Origin: Verrucosispora sioxanthis
Lineage (GTDB): Bacteria; Actinomycetota; Actinomycetes; Mycobacteriales; Micromonosporaceae
Assembly: GCF_010560025.1 (NCBI RefSeq)
Contig: NZ_SAIY01000002.1
Span: 124,001 to 188,000, forward strand
Direction of reading: 5' to 3'
DNA: 64,000 nt
Below are positions 1 to 9,211 of this stretch, piece after piece. The translations under genes were made by a program, and so were the position numbers. A model generated the notes under the pieces. The model did not search any database. It worked only from the letters and a program-made list of their open reading frames with translations, and was not told where the DNA came from. Positions within the stretch are counted from its first letter, which is position 1, and each line of letters begins with the position of its first letter.

Positions 1-820
1 TCAGGCCCACGGTCCGCGCGTCGGCGAGCCAGGCGTCCTCGATCTCGTGGGCGAAGTCGACCAGGTGACCGCCACGGGCACCACCGTCCAGGGCCACCTC
101 GACCAGGCGTACGGAGTTCGACGAGTTGCGTGAGCCCACGACGATCACCACGTCGCACTCCGGCGCGATCTCCTTGATCACGTGCTGCCGGTTGCTGGTG
201 GCGTAGCAGATGTCGTCGCTGGGCGGTGACTGGAGCATCGGCAGCCGCTTCTTCAGCCGGGCGACGGTCTCCATCGTCTCGTCCACCGACAGCGTGGTCT
301 GCGACAGCCAGACCACCTTGTTCGGGTCCCGTACGGTGATCCGGTCGGCGTCCTCCGGACCGTCCACCAGCTGGATGTGCTCCGGCGCCTCGCCGGAGGT
401 GCCGATGACCTCCTCGTGCCCCTCGTGACCGATGAGTAGGATGTCGTAGTCCTCGGCGGCGAACCGCTTCGCCTCGTGGTGCACCTTCGTCACCAGCGGA
501 CAGGTGGCGTCGATCGCCTTCAGCGACCGCTGCTTGGCCTGCTCGTAGACCTCGGGTGCCACGCCGTGCGCGGAGAAGATCACCGTGGCGCCCTCGGGCA
601 CCTCCTCGTTCTCCTCCACGAAGATCGCGCCCTGGGCTTCCAGCGTCCGCACCACGTGCTTGTTGTGCACGATCTGCTTACGGACGTAGATCGGGGCTCC
701 GTAGAGCTTGAGCGCCTCCTCGACGGTCTGCACCGCCCGGTCCACGCCCGCGCAGTAGCCGCGGGGCTTGGCCAGGAGCACGCGCTTGCCGGTTTGGTAA
801 GTCGCCTCAGCCTCAGTCAC
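1..820 (-). CDS. ispH: 4-hydroxy-3-methylbut-2-enyl diphosphate reductase IspH, 3' end cut by window
   Basis: Last enzyme of the MEP isoprenoid pathway: a cytosolic [4Fe-4S] reductase that turns HMBPP into IPP and DMAPP. From a GTG at 818-820 the protein begins [13 protein letters not shown]. The three cluster cysteines are visible in RGYCAG (residue 23), DATCPL and DDICYA. The conserved histidines lie in VHNKH, SAHG and GHEGHEE, the last with the catalytic Glu. About 273 codons are present against 310-340 usual for the family, so only the C-terminal part is missing. It is divergent from xseA, as lytB2 and xseA are in mycobacteria. Identification is secure. Confidence 0.96.
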   Translation of the reverse strand, partial: MTEAEATYQTGKRVLLAKPRGYCAGVDRAVQTVEEALKLYGAPIYVRKQIVHNKHVVRTLEAQGAIFVEENEEVPEGATVIFSAHGVAPEVYEQAKQRSLKAIDATCPLVTKVHHEAKRFAAEDYDILLIGHEGHEEVIGTSGEAPEHIQLVDGPEDADRITVRDPNKVVWLSQTTLSVDETMETVARLKKRLPMLQSPPSDDICYATSNRQHVIKEIAPECDVVIVVGSRNSSNSVRLVEVALDGGARGGHLVDFAHEIEDAWLADARTVGL

Positions 821-882
821 CCCCTCATCGTACGTGCCACCCCCGCACCCGGCAGCGCCCGAGCCGCCCCCCACCGCCCGTT

Positions 883-937
883 GATCATGAAGTTGTCGCC
901 CACGACACGCCGTGCCGAGCACAACAACTTCATGATC
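883..937. repeat. Inverted-repeat element copy 1 (GATCATGAAGTTGT arms)
   Basis: Perfect 14-bp arms, GATCATGAAGTTGT at 883-896 and its complement at 924-937, around a 27-bp centre, in the ispH/xseA intergenic gap. The same arm sequence returns at 21369-21423, and a variant at 58403-58461, so this belongs to a dispersed family. No coding capacity is seen. Confidence 0.8.
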
Positions 938-971
938 GACGCCGGTCGGGATGGGGTCGTAGGGTGGGCGG

Positions 972-2198
972 GTGGGTGTGGGTGAGGGGGCTGGTGGGAA
1001 GAGCAGCTCGGATGAGCCGTGGCCGGTTCGGGTGGTCAGTCAGAAGATCGGTGCGTGGGTGGCCCGGCTCGGGTGGGTGTGGGTGGACGGGCAGGTGGCG
1101 CAGATCAGCCGGCGGCCCGGTGCCAGCACCGTGTTCCTGACGCTGCGTGACCCCTCCGCCGACTTGAGCCTCACGGTCACCACCAACCGCGACGTCCTCG
1201 ACTCCGGCGCACCGGAGCTGCGCGAGGGCGCCCGCGTGGTGCTGCACGCCAAGCCGGAGTTCTACGCCGCCCGGGGCACGCTCAGCCTGCGCGCCGACGA
1301 GATCCGTCAGGTCGGTCTCGGTGAGCTACTCGCCCGGCTGGAGAAACTCAAGAAGCTGCTGGCCGCCGAGGGGTTGTTCGACCGGGCGCGCAAGCGCCGC
1401 CCACCGTTCCTGCCGCAGCGGATCGGGCTCATCACCGGTCGGGCCAGTGCCGCCGAGCGGGACGTGCTGACGAACGCCCGCCGACGCTGGCCAGCGGTGG
1501 AGTTCCGCACGGTGAACGTGGCGGTCCAGGGCCCGGCCGCCGTGCCGCAGATCGTGGACGCGCTGAAGGTGCTGGACGCGGACCCGAGCATCGACGTCAT
1601 CATCCTGGCCCGCGGCGGGGGTGGCATCGAGGATCTGCTGCCCTTCTCCGACGAGGCACTGTGCCGTGCCGTTTTCGCCTGTCGCACACCGGTGGTCAGT
1701 GCCATCGGCCACGAGACGGACGCGCCGCTGGTCGACTACGTGGCCGACGTCCGGGCGTCGACCCCCACCGACGCGGCCAAACGGGTGGTGCCCGACCTCG
1801 CCGAGGAGGTACGCCTGATCAAGCAGGCCCGGCACCGGCTGCACCGGGCCGTGCACAACCTCGTCGATCGGGAGGCCCACCGCATCGACGCGCTACGCTC
1901 CCGACCGGTGCTGGCCCGGCCACAGGTGATGATCGAGCAACGGGCCGCCGAGCTGGTCGCACTGCGCCAACGCGCCGGCCGCTGCCTGGACCACCGGCTC
2001 ACCGCCGCCGACGACGACCTGCGGCACACCCTCGCCCGGTTGCGCGCGCTTTCCCCGGCCGCCACCCTCGACCGTGGGTACGCCATCGTGCAACGCGCCG
2101 ACGGCCACGTCGTACGCGCGGCCAGCGAGGTGGCGGCCGGCGATCCGCTGCGGGTACGCCTGGCCGACGGCGAACTGTCCGCCACGGTCGACACCTGA
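972..2198 (+). CDS. xseA: Exodeoxyribonuclease VII large subunit
   Basis: Large subunit of exonuclease VII, which degrades single-stranded DNA to oligonucleotides together with XseB. The N-terminal OB-fold (about residues 15-105, including [14 protein letters not shown] and [15 protein letters not shown]) is followed by the catalytic domain with [30 protein letters not shown] and [27 protein letters not shown]. The C-terminal helices and RGYAIVQ segment complete a 408-aa protein of usual length. The GTG at 972 sits 6 nt behind TAGGGT (960-965), suggesting a leaderless transcript. xseB follows 176 bp later on the same strand. Confidence 0.95.
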   Translation: MGVGEGAGGKSSSDEPWPVRVVSQKIGAWVARLGWVWVDGQVAQISRRPGASTVFLTLRDPSADLSLTVTTNRDVLDSGAPELREGARVVLHAKPEFYAARGTLSLRADEIRQVGLGELLARLEKLKKLLAAEGLFDRARKRRPPFLPQRIGLITGRASAAERDVLTNARRRWPAVEFRTVNVAVQGPAAVPQIVDALKVLDADPSIDVIILARGGGGIEDLLPFSDEALCRAVFACRTPVVSAIGHETDAPLVDYVADVRASTPTDAAKRVVPDLAEEVRLIKQARHRLHRAVHNLVDREAHRIDALRSRPVLARPQVMIEQRAAELVALRQRAGRCLDHRLTAADDDLRHTLARLRALSPAATLDRGYAIVQRADGHVVRAASEVAAGDPLRVRLADGELSATVDT

Positions 2199-2374
2199 GC
2201 AGTACATTCACCGCCCGGTCCGGCGGCCTCGTCTCGGGGGCGCCGGGTGCGTGAGCCACCAAACCGGGCCCCGGAGCCACACCGCCGGACCGCTGCGGCG
2301 GTGACGGCACGCGAGCGCGGACGACGGCGGTGCGGCCGCCGGTGGTGTCGGGCGGTTGTGCTGAGATGGGTGCG

Positions 2375-2596
2375 ATGACTGACGAGAAGACAAGCGGGTC
2401 GGACGAACGACTCAGCTACGAACAGGCCCGCGCCGAACTCGCGTCGGTGGTGGAGCGGCTGGAGGCCGGTGGCACGTCGCTCGAGGAGTCGCTGGCGCTA
2501 TGGGAGCGCGGCGAGGCGCTGACGGTGATCTGCCAACGTTGGCTCGACGGTGCCCGCGCCCGCATCGACGCCGCGCGGCCCGACCCGACTGCCTGA
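2375..2596 (+). CDS. xseB: Exodeoxyribonuclease VII small subunit
   Basis: Small subunit that binds the C-terminal region of XseA to form active exonuclease VII. The 73-aa product has the family pattern LSYEQARAELASVVERLEAGG, then LEESLALWERGEALTVICQRWLDGARARI. I chose ATG 2375 (MTDEKTSG) because GAGATGGG lies just upstream; an in-frame ATG at 2366 would add three residues. It pairs with xseA and ends before a perfect hairpin at 2736-2759. Confidence 0.93.
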   Translation: MTDEKTSGSDERLSYEQARAELASVVERLEAGGTSLEESLALWERGEALTVICQRWLDGARARIDAARPDPTA

Positions 2597-2625
2597 CCAG
2601 ACCCGAGGACGGACCCGTCGCCGGC

Positions 2626-2714
2626 GGCAGGCCGACCGGCACGGCAGGCCCACGGCCCGGGTGACCGGCAGGCCGACCGGCACGGCACGGCCAGCTCAGG
2701 TGACCGGCAGTCCA
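2626..2714. repeat. Short direct repeats, about 41-bp period
   Basis: An identical 21-bp block occurs at 2626-2646 and 2667-2687, and GGTGACCGGCAG occurs at about 2660 and 2699, giving roughly two units of 40-41 bp. They lie in the convergent gap between xseB and the lipoprotein gene. No open frame is supported here. Confidence 0.6.
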
Positions 2715-2735
2715 GCCGATTCCGGCAGGCGTCGC

Positions 2736-2759
2736 GGCGGGAGCCGGTCGGCTCCCGCC
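2736..2759. terminator. Hairpin between convergent genes (likely bidirectional terminator)
   Basis: Perfect 10-bp stem GGCGGGAGCC/GGCTCCCGCC with a GGTC loop, between xseB (+) and the lipoprotein gene (-). There is no U-tract, which is common for actinobacterial terminators. Confidence 0.6.
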
Positions 2760-2820
2760 ACGACGCGTACGGTTCATTCCGGGCGAGGCGGCCGTCCGGC
2801 CACGTCGCCGCGCTTCGGGC

Positions 2821-3663
2821 TCAGTCGAACAGGTTGTACAGCTCCGGCGGGGCCTCGACGACCTGGTCGGCCGGGGGCTTGGTCGCCTCGGTCGCGTTGC
2901 CGTAGTCGGAGTAGGTCACCCTGATCTCCTGCCCGGCCGGCCGGCCACCCTCGGGCAGTCGGATGACCATCTCGGTGAGCCGTCCCTGGGCATCGGTCGT
3001 CGCGGTGAACGGCACCGACTTCGCCTCCGCGCCGAGCGCGGCGACCACGCTCGGGTCGAGGGAACCGGCGTCGGCGGCCTTCGACAGGTCGAGGGTGCCG
3101 GCGTACGCCCCGTCGCCGGTACGACGGACATCGGTGACGGCCTGGGTCAGCGCCTCACTGCCGGCGGGGTCGACCTTGTCGAAGTCGAAGCCCAGGCTGC
3201 GGTTGCCCTGAATCCGGCTCTGGTCGAGGTGCTGGTACTTGCCGAGGTTGAGTCGGTCCACCCCGGGCACGCCGCTGGCCGCCTGGCCCTGAAGGTCCAG
3301 CTTCACCCAGCTGTCCGGCTTGGCGTGGATGACGTCAAGACTGATCGCCAGGTCGTCGGTCGACTCGCCAAGGCGTACCCGCATCTCGGCGCTCTGGCTC
3401 GGCTGGTGCACCTGCCCTTCCATGACGGAGCCGGCACCGGACATGCTGAACCTGAAGTTGCCGTTACGGATCTCCCGGGTCGAGTCGAGCAGCGCCTGCT
3501 TCGCGTCGGTGTCGGCCTCACCGGCGGCACCGGTGGCGGTGGCGGTGGCGGTGGCGGACGGTGTGGCGCTCGGCCCGGCGTCGCCGGTGTTGGTGCAGGC
3601 GGCGACTCCGGGCGTGAAGAGGGCGACGGCTACGAGGCCGGCGCTCAGTCGTCGAACGGTCAT
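2821..3663 (-). CDS. LppX/LprG-like lipoprotein, copy 1
   Basis: Predicted exported lipoprotein of 280 aa. The N-terminus has Arg residues, a hydrophobic stretch and the lipobox GVAAC with Cys23, then a Ser/Thr/Ala-rich linker with a repeated TA run (about 30-47), then a globular domain. That domain (SMSGAGSVMEG, VIHAKPDSWVKLDL, VPFTATTDAQGRLTEMVI) resembles the LppX_LprAFG fold, whose members bind lipids in a hydrophobic pocket; the assignment is from pattern only. The next gene upstream (3843-4646) is a diverged paralogue in the same order and strand, so the pair looks like a tandem duplication. Actual ligand unknown. Confidence 0.82.
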   Translation of the reverse strand: MTVRRLSAGLVAVALFTPGVAACTNTGDAGPSATPSATATATATGAAGEADTDAKQALLDSTREIRNGNFRFSMSGAGSVMEGQVHQPSQSAEMRVRLGESTDDLAISLDVIHAKPDSWVKLDLQGQAASGVPGVDRLNLGKYQHLDQSRIQGNRSLGFDFDKVDPAGSEALTQAVTDVRRTGDGAYAGTLDLSKAADAGSLDPSVVAALGAEAKSVPFTATTDAQGRLTEMVIRLPEGGRPAGQEIRVTYSDYGNATEATKPPADQVVEAPPELYNLFD

Positions 3664-3798
3664 CGGTGTCTCCCAGCAGGGTCATCCGGTGCGTTCTCGC
3701 GCCGGAGGCTCCCCTCCTCTGTTCCCTGCCGCCCGCCCCGCCAATCACCCGAAACCGGCCAAGCCCCTCCGACCTTCTCGGCGAGCAGCCGGAACGCG

Positions 3799-3827
3799 TA
3801 CGGGGGTGGGCTGAGCCCACCCCCGTA
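3799..3827 (-). terminator. Terminator hairpin after lipoprotein copy 2
   Basis: Perfect 13-bp stem TACGGGGGTGGGC with a 3-nt loop and its exact complement, 15 bp beyond the stop codon of the gene at 3843-4646. It separates the two paralogous lipoprotein genes, so they are probably transcribed apart. Confidence 0.75.
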
Positions 3828-3842
3828 GCATCGCCGCTCGGC

Positions 3843-4646
3843 CTACTTGAACATCTCGTAGGTCTGCTCGCTCGCCTCGATGACCTGGTCCGCCGGCGGC
3901 TTCTGCACGGCGGTCGCGGCACCGTAGTCGCCGTAGGCGATCTTGATGTCCTGCGCCTTGGTCTCGCCCGCCGCCGGGACGGACATGACCAGCTCGCTCA
4001 GCCGCCCCTCGGCGTCCAGCTTCGCGGTGAACGGGATCGCCTTGGCCTGGTCGCCGAGCGCCTTGAGCATGTCCTCGTCGGCGGCCACCGAGTCCTTCAC
4101 CGAAGTGAGGTCGAAGGTGCCGCTGTAGGTGCCCTCGCCGGTCTTCTGCACCTCGGCGAGGCCCTCGAACATGCCGGCGGCGTCGGCCGGGTCGGTGCCC
4201 TCCTTGAAGATGTCGAGGTTCTTCGCATCCTTGGCCTTGGCGGCGTCGAGGTGCTGGTACTTGTCCTTGATCGCCTCCATCCCCGGGACGCCGGCGAACA
4301 GGTCACCGAGGTCGACCTTCACCCAGGTGTCCGGCTGGATCTGGATGAGGTCGAAGTCCATGGTGAAGTCCTCGTCACCCACGGTCATCGTCATCTGAGC
4401 GCTGTTGCTGGGCTTGTGGAACGTGCCCTTGCCGGTCATCGAGTCGGCCGTGATGGTGAACGTGAAGTTGCCCTCGGCGAGCCCCTTGGTGCTGGCGACC
4501 AGCGCCGCCTTCGGGTCGGCCGGAATGCCCGCATCGGTCGAGGCGCCCGGGGAGGGCGAGTCGCCGCTGGCGTTGTTGCAGGCGACGAGGCCGGGAACGA
4601 GCAGCGTGGCGGCGAGGAGGCCCACGCTCCACCGTCGAATGTTCAC
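3843..4646 (-). CDS. LppX/LprG-like lipoprotein, copy 2
   Basis: Lipoprotein paralogous to the gene at 2821-3663. I chose GTG 4646 (VNIRRWSVGLLAATLLVPG) because GAAGAGAG lies about 8 nt upstream and the signal peptide starts cleanly here; the frame stays open 29 codons further. The lipobox is GLVAC (Cys about residue 23). Downstream it shares with copy 1 the segments PDTWVKVDL, KYQHLD, AIPFTAKLDAEGRLSELVM, YGDYGAAT and the C-terminal PPADQVIEA. The two proteins keep equal spacing of these blocks, supporting duplication of an LppX_LprAFG-like domain. Ligand unknown. Confidence 0.82.
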   Translation of the reverse strand: MNIRRWSVGLLAATLLVPGLVACNNASGDSPSPGASTDAGIPADPKAALVASTKGLAEGNFTFTITADSMTGKGTFHKPSNSAQMTMTVGDEDFTMDFDLIQIQPDTWVKVDLGDLFAGVPGMEAIKDKYQHLDAAKAKDAKNLDIFKEGTDPADAAGMFEGLAEVQKTGEGTYSGTFDLTSVKDSVAADEDMLKALGDQAKAIPFTAKLDAEGRLSELVMSVPAAGETKAQDIKIAYGDYGAATAVQKPPADQVIEASEQTYEMFK

Positions 4647-4780
4647 AGATCGTCTCTCTTCAAGCAGGAAAGCCCGACCGAACACAGCCGGCCGGGCAGC
4701 GAACCCGGGGAGCGTAGCGGATCGCGCCGACACGCAGGGGGCACCCGATGCGCCGGCCCACCCGCGCCGGTGGCGGTCGT

Positions 4781-5356
4781 TCAGTCCACGGCGGTGGCGA
4801 GCGCGCGCAGCTCGTTGTCGCGGGCGTCGCCGACGACGATCACCGTGCGCTGCGGCTCAAGCAGCACCAACGCCTGCTCGTTGCCCCGGGCCGTGTACCG
4901 CTGCCAGGTGCCCGACCCGAGATCGGCCTGCCCCTGCGGGCGGCCCTCGTCGGTCAGCTCGGCCGGCAGCAGCCGGTCCGGCGGCACGTTGCTCTGCACG
5001 AGTTGCAGGCCCCGCCCCTCCGGGGTGACATATCCCACCCGCAGGATCGCCCCGTCCTCGGCCGTACGGTAGGTCGCGCGTACCGCCCGCCACTCGTCAC
5101 CCAGCCCGGTCGGCTCGCTCACCGGAAACGCGCCGGCCGATCTCGCCTGTTCGAAGGCGGGCGCCGGATCGACTGTGTTCGGTTCGTCCCCACCGAGAAA
5201 GCCCCGGTAGAAGGCGAGTAGCAGGGCGATCGGAATCAGCAGCACGAGCAGCGAGATGGCCATGTCCCGCGGGGACCGCTCGGACTTCGCGGCGGCTGCG
5301 GGTGGTGGCACGGGCTCGTCGTCGGGTGTGCGGTCAGCAGGCTGTGCAGGTTCCAC
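4781..5356 (-). CDS. DUF4245 domain protein (single-pass membrane)
   Basis: 191-aa protein with a Pro-rich cytoplasmic tail (1-30), one transmembrane helix (about 33-49, AISLLVLLIPIALLLAF) and an exported C-terminal domain of the DUF4245 family (AFPVSEPTGLGDEWRAVRATY and the closing TVIVVGDARDNELRALATAV). Function is unknown. The gene is divergent from glpX, as in many actinobacteria, so the neighbourhood supports the family call. Confidence 0.88.
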   Translation of the reverse strand: MEPAQPADRTPDDEPVPPPAAAAKSERSPRDMAISLLVLLIPIALLLAFYRGFLGGDEPNTVDPAPAFEQARSAGAFPVSEPTGLGDEWRAVRATYRTAEDGAILRVGYVTPEGRGLQLVQSNVPPDRLLPAELTDEGRPQGQADLGSGTWQRYTARGNEQALVLLEPQRTVIVVGDARDNELRALATAVD

Positions 5357-5500
5357 CCCGCCATTCTCGCAGCCGCCCGACCGGCGGTATCCGTCCCATC
5401 ACCGCCCCGACCCGGCTGCGCATCCGCCATCGTGTGAGGATCAGCGACGAAGCCGGCAGCGCCGGCCCGCCCCGCACCGCCGCGAGGAGGAGCCGTTTTC

Positions 5501-6532
5501 ATGACCACCATCAGGACGCGAATTCCCCAGAACCTCGACCGCAACCTGGCCCTCGATCTGGTCAGGGTCACCGAGGCCGCGGCGATGGCCGCCGGCCGCT
5601 GGGTCGGCCGGGGCGACAAGGAGGGCGGCGACGGCGCGGCCGTCGACGCGATGCGCAAGCTGATCAACTCGATCCCGATGAAGGGCGTCGTGGTGATCGG
5701 CGAGGGCGAGAAGGACAACGCCCCGATGCTGTTCAACGGCGAGGAGGTCGGCGACGGCGACGGCCCCGAGGTGGACGTCGCGGTGGACCCGATCGATGGC
5801 ACCACCCTGATGAGCAAGGGCATGCCGAACGCCCTCGCGGTGCTGGCCGTGGCCGAACGCGGGGCGATGTTCGATCCCAGCGCGGTCTTCTACATGGAGA
5901 AGCTCGCCGTCGGCCCGGCCTATGCGGACGTGGTGGACATCGAGGCCGGCACGGTCGAAAATCTTCGCCGCATCGCGAAGACCAAGGGCACGAGCGTCTC
6001 CGAGGTCACGGTCTGTGTGCTCGATCGCTCCCGGCACGACGGCCTGGTCGACGAGATTCGCCGCGCCGGGGCCGGCATCCGCTTCATCTCCGACGGCGAC
6101 ATCGCCGGCGCGATCGCCGCCGCACGGGGCGAGTCGGACGTCGACGTGCTGATGGGCATCGGCGGCACCCCGGAGGGGATCACCGCCGCCTGTGCCCTGA
6201 AGTGCATGGGCGGCATGATGCAGGCCAAGCTCTGGCCGCGCGACGACGCCGAGCGCGAGAAGGCGGTCGCGGCCGGCCACGACCTGGACCGGGTGCTCAC
6301 CACCGATGACCTGGTCACCGGCGACAACTGCTTCTTCGTGGCCACCGGCATCACCTCCGGGGACCTGCTGCGCGGCGTGCGGTACCGGGCCGGCGGGGCG
6401 TACACCCAGTCGATCGTGATGCGCTCCAAGAGCGGCACCATCCGGGTGATCGACTCGTACCACCGCCTGGAGAAGTTGGCGCTCTACTCGGCGGTGGACT
6501 TCGACGGTCGGCCGCTGGACGAACAGGCTTGA
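5501..6532 (+). CDS. glpX: Fructose-1,6-bisphosphatase class II
   Basis: Gluconeogenic enzyme hydrolysing fructose-1,6-bisphosphate to fructose-6-phosphate; in actinobacteria the GlpX type is usually the main FBPase. The 343-aa protein shows the metal-binding [27 protein letters not shown] near residue 67, and [27 protein letters not shown] lies 8 nt before ATG 5501, a strong ribosome site. The stop overlaps the TTG start of the next gene by four bases, suggesting translational coupling. pckG at 17.1 kb is the other gluconeogenic enzyme in the window. Confidence 0.96.
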   Translation: MTTIRTRIPQNLDRNLALDLVRVTEAAAMAAGRWVGRGDKEGGDGAAVDAMRKLINSIPMKGVVVIGEGEKDNAPMLFNGEEVGDGDGPEVDVAVDPIDGTTLMSKGMPNALAVLAVAERGAMFDPSAVFYMEKLAVGPAYADVVDIEAGTVENLRRIAKTKGTSVSEVTVCVLDRSRHDGLVDEIRRAGAGIRFISDGDIAGAIAAARGESDVDVLMGIGGTPEGITAACALKCMGGMMQAKLWPRDDAEREKAVAAGHDLDRVLTTDDLVTGDNCFFVATGITSGDLLRGVRYRAGGAYTQSIVMRSKSGTIRVIDSYHRLEKLALYSAVDFDGRPLDEQA

Positions 6533-7557
6533 GTGCCCCCACGGCGACCCGGCCGGCGGTGTCGGCGGGTCGCCGGTTCGGCGCGGTGGCGCTGGCGACC
6601 CTGGCCGGGGTCGCGGTGGCGACGCAGTCGCGGATCAACGGCGAGTTGGGCGTACGCCTCGGCGACGGGGTCGCCGCCGCGGTCGTCTCGTTCGGTTCGG
6701 GCCTGCTGCTGCTGTTGCTGCTGGTACCGGCCACCCGCGCCGGACGACGCGGACTGACGGCGCTGCGTACCGCCCTCCAGCAGGGAGCGCTTCGGCCCTG
6801 GCAGTGCCTGGGTGGTGCCTGCGGCGCGTTCCTGGTGTTCACCCAGGGCGCCACCGTCGGCACCCTGGGAGTCGCGGTGTTCACCGTGGCCGTGGTGGCT
6901 GGCCAGTCCGCGAGCAGCCTGCTGGTCGACCGGGCGGGGATCGGTCCGAGTGGCCGGCAGGCGGTGACCGGTGCCCGGCTGGCCGGTGCGGCGCTGACCG
7001 TGGTCGCGGTGCTGCTGGCGGTCAGCGACCGGTTCCGCGAGCCGTCCACCCTCGCTTTGGCCCTGCTGCCGCTGCTGGCCGGCGTAGCGGTCGCCTGGCA
7101 GCAGGCGGTGAACGGGTGGGTCCGGGTGGTCACCGAGAGCACGCTGACCGCCACGCTCATCAACTTCACCGCCGGTACGGCGGTGCTGCTTGTCGCGTTC
7201 CTCGTCAGCCTCGCGCTGCGGGGTCTGCCACCCGGCGAGCTTCCCAACGATCTCTGGCTCTACCTCGGTGGGCCGATCGGCGTCACGTTCATCGCGGTGG
7301 CCGCCGCGGTGGTCCGCCTCACCGGCGTGTTGCTGCTCGGTCTGGCCACCGTCGCCGGCCAGGTGGTCGGCGCCGTGCTGCTGGACGTGCTGATGCCCTC
7401 CGCCGCCTCGCATCCCGACCCGACCACGCTGCTCGGTGCCGTTTTGACCCTGGTCGCCGTGGCGGTCGCCGCGCTCGGCGGACGAGTCAGGGCATGGTCA
7501 TCGGAGACTCGGAGCGGTACGGCCCGTCGAGGTCGGACCGACGACGCCGGAAGATGA
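6529..7557 (+). CDS. DMT-family transporter (YdcZ/DUF606 type)
   Basis: Integral membrane protein of 342 aa with about ten hydrophobic helices in two halves, each starting with the pattern seen in YdcZ/DUF606 proteins ([12 protein letters not shown] in the first, [11 protein letters not shown] in the second). The internal duplication is typical of drug/metabolite transporters. Substrate unknown. The start is a TTG overlapping the glpX stop (TTGA); the nearest other in-frame start is GTG at codon 11. Its 3' end overlaps the convergent rhomboid gene by 71 bp. Confidence 0.82.
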   Translation: MSAPTATRPAVSAGRRFGAVALATLAGVAVATQSRINGELGVRLGDGVAAAVVSFGSGLLLLLLLVPATRAGRRGLTALRTALQQGALRPWQCLGGACGAFLVFTQGATVGTLGVAVFTVAVVAGQSASSLLVDRAGIGPSGRQAVTGARLAGAALTVVAVLLAVSDRFREPSTLALALLPLLAGVAVAWQQAVNGWVRVVTESTLTATLINFTAGTAVLLVAFLVSLALRGLPPGELPNDLWLYLGGPIGVTFIAVAAAVVRLTGVLLLGLATVAGQVVGAVLLDVLMPSAASHPDPTTLLGAVLTLVAVAVAALGGRVRAWSSETRSGTARRGRTDDAGR

Positions 7558-8140
7558 TCGCGGCCACGATGCCGCCCAGCAGCCCGAACAGGTGCCCCTG
7601 CCAGGAGATCCGTTCGTCGGTGGGCAGGACGCCGACCAGTTGGCCGCCGTAGAGGAGCCCGACCAGCAGGAACACGGCGAAGTTCCACCAGCTCCGCTCG
7701 AAGATGCCCCGGGTGAGCAGGATGCCGAGGTATCCGAAGATCACCCCGCTGGCACCGACCACGATCGTGTTGGACGAGCCGGTGAACCACACGCCGAGCC
7801 CGCTGACCAGGACGATCACCAGGGTGGACCAGAGAAAGCGCCGGGCACCCGCGGCCAGCACGAAGGTGCCGAGGAGAATCAGCGGGATGCTGTTGCTGTA
7901 GAGATGGTCGAAGCCGTGGTGCAGGAACGGCGAGAAGAAGATGCCGTCCAGTCCGTCGATGCGCTGCGGGATGATCCCGGCGGCGGAGTCGAACCCGGCG
8001 CCCAGCCAGACGTCGAGGCCCTCGATCAGGAAGAGCACCGGAACCACCGCGCACATGGCGACGAACGCCCGGCCGATGGACGCGTAGAAGGCCACGGTGC
8101 CGAAGCGGTGGGGATCGCCACTTCCGGGAAGCAGGGTCAC
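7487..8140 (-). CDS. Rhomboid-family intramembrane serine protease
   Basis: Polytopic membrane protease of 217 aa with about six transmembrane helices. The rhomboid hallmarks are present: HHGFDHLYSN with the HxxxN motif (H79-N83), the catalytic serine in GASG (S131) and the catalytic histidine in QGHLFG (H183). Such proteases cut single-pass membrane proteins within the bilayer; the substrate here is unknown. The last 71 bp of coding overlap the convergent transporter gene. Confidence 0.93.
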   Translation of the reverse strand: MTLLPGSGDPHRFGTVAFYASIGRAFVAMCAVVPVLFLIEGLDVWLGAGFDSAAGIIPQRIDGLDGIFFSPFLHHGFDHLYSNSIPLILLGTFVLAAGARRFLWSTLVIVLVSGLGVWFTGSSNTIVVGASGVIFGYLGILLTRGIFERSWWNFAVFLLVGLLYGGQLVGVLPTDERISWQGHLFGLLGGIVAAIIFRRRRSDLDGPYRSESPMTMP

Positions 8141-8249
8141 CCGTCAACAGCTATCAGCAAACGGCGACAGCCGCCACTTTTCCCGGCACGAGGCACGAGC
8201 GACACGGCGGCGGGGCGCGGTCGCCCGCGCGCCGCCGCCGTGGTCCAGC

Positions 8250-8924
8250 TCAGTAGTAACCCTTGGCCTGCGAGTGGTTCCACGCCGCGCAGGGCGTGCT
8301 GTAGCGGCCCTTGATGTAGCCGAGCCCCCACTTGATCTGGGTGACCGGGTTGGTCTGCCAGTCGGAGCCGACCGAGGACATCTTGTTCCCCGGGTACGCC
8401 TGCGGGATGCCGTACGCCCCGGAGGAGGGATTACGGGCCTTGTGGTTCCAGCCACTCTCCTTGTTCCAGAGCCGGTCCAGACAGGGGAACTGGTCGATCT
8501 TGAAGCCCGCATCGATCATGAGCGCGCAGCCGACCTTCCGGTTACCGCTGTACTCCTCGCAGGACTCCGGAATCGGGCCGTCGTACGGCTTCGCGGCCCG
8601 GGCCGCAGCCTCCTTGGCGGCCTTCTCCTCGGCCTTCCTGCGTGCCGCCTCCTCCGCCTTGCGGGCCTTCTCGGCGGCGGCCTTGGCCTGCTTCCGCACT
8701 TCGGTGGCCTGCTGCCGGGCGGTACGGACCTGGCGGGAAACCGTCTCCTGCTGCCGGTACTCGACGTTGACGTCGATGTCGCTGACGCTGCCGGCCACCT
8801 GAGCACCGGGGCCTGAGCGTTGGGACTGGCGGTCCTCACTGAGGTAGAAACCACCGGCCACGCCCACCGAGAGCAGCGCGACGGCTGCGGTGCGGGCGGC
8901 GAACCGGCTCCACGGCCGACTCAC
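8250..8924 (-). CDS. Exported lytic transglycosylase-like protein
   Basis: Predicted cell-wall hydrolase of 224 aa. An N-terminal membrane anchor or signal (about 9-28) is followed by a long Ala/Glu/Lys/Arg coiled coil (about 60-110), then a C-terminal SLT/lysozyme-like domain with the catalytic Glu in NKESGWNHKARN, followed by GAYGIPQAYPG and the closing CAAWNHSQAKGYY. This arrangement is common in actinobacterial secreted transglycosylases that cut peptidoglycan glycan strands. Its 240-bp upstream region holds a structured stretch and a Crp-like palindrome at 9164-9179. Confidence 0.88.
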   Translation of the reverse strand: MSRPWSRFAARTAAVALLSVGVAGGFYLSEDRQSQRSGPGAQVAGSVSDIDVNVEYRQQETVSRQVRTARQQATEVRKQAKAAAEKARKAEEAARRKAEEKAAKEAAARAAKPYDGPIPESCEEYSGNRKVGCALMIDAGFKIDQFPCLDRLWNKESGWNHKARNPSSGAYGIPQAYPGNKMSSVGSDWQTNPVTQIKWGLGYIKGRYSTPCAAWNHSQAKGYY

Positions 8925-8988
8925 GAAGTGATCCCTTCGTCGGGGTCAGGGTCGCGGTGCGCCGAGACCAGACTGAGGTCGTAGCGCA

Positions 8989-9020
8989 CCACGGGCGCCC
9001 GTGGCCGGCGTACCGGCCAC
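8989..9020 (-). promoter_or_regulatory. Structured leader region upstream of the transglycosylase
   Basis: Two adjacent perfect palindromes: CCACGGGCGCCCGTGG at 8989-9004 and GTGGCCGG-CGTA-CCGGCCAC at 9001-9020. They overlap and could form alternative hairpins in the 5' leader of the gene starting at 8924. I found none of the conserved c-di-AMP (ydaO) riboswitch blocks, so the function is open. Confidence 0.4.
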
Positions 9021-9163
9021 CGTGGACGCACCGCGTCGCCTGGCTGGCGTCGTCCGCTCCGGTGTTGGAGTGACGAACGATCACCAACGATGCGTCGGGT
9101 GCGTGGGCGCCCGTGGGACACGATCGCGCACAGTGAGGCTGATGGGAAACCGCAGACCTCAAT

Positions 9164-9179
9164 TGTGACGTGGGTCACG
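9164..9179. promoter_or_regulatory. Crp/cAMP-receptor-like site TGTGA-N6-TCACG
   Basis: TGTGACGTGGGTCACG matches the Crp-family pattern TGTGA-N6-TCACA except the final base and contains the palindrome GTGAC-GTGG-GTCAC. It lies 240 bp upstream of the transglycosylase start and just beyond the phoH stop. Mycobacterial and Streptomyces Crp use closely similar sites, including at rpf-type genes. Confidence 0.55.
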
Positions 9180-9211
9180 CCAAATTTCGGTGCAATACCC
9201 TGAAAAGGTGG

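Noticed and set aside
8925..9211. c-di-AMP (ydaO) riboswitch before the lytic transglycosylase gene
   Set aside because: Expected from the gene type, but the conserved GGGGGACC-type blocks are not present on the minus strand.
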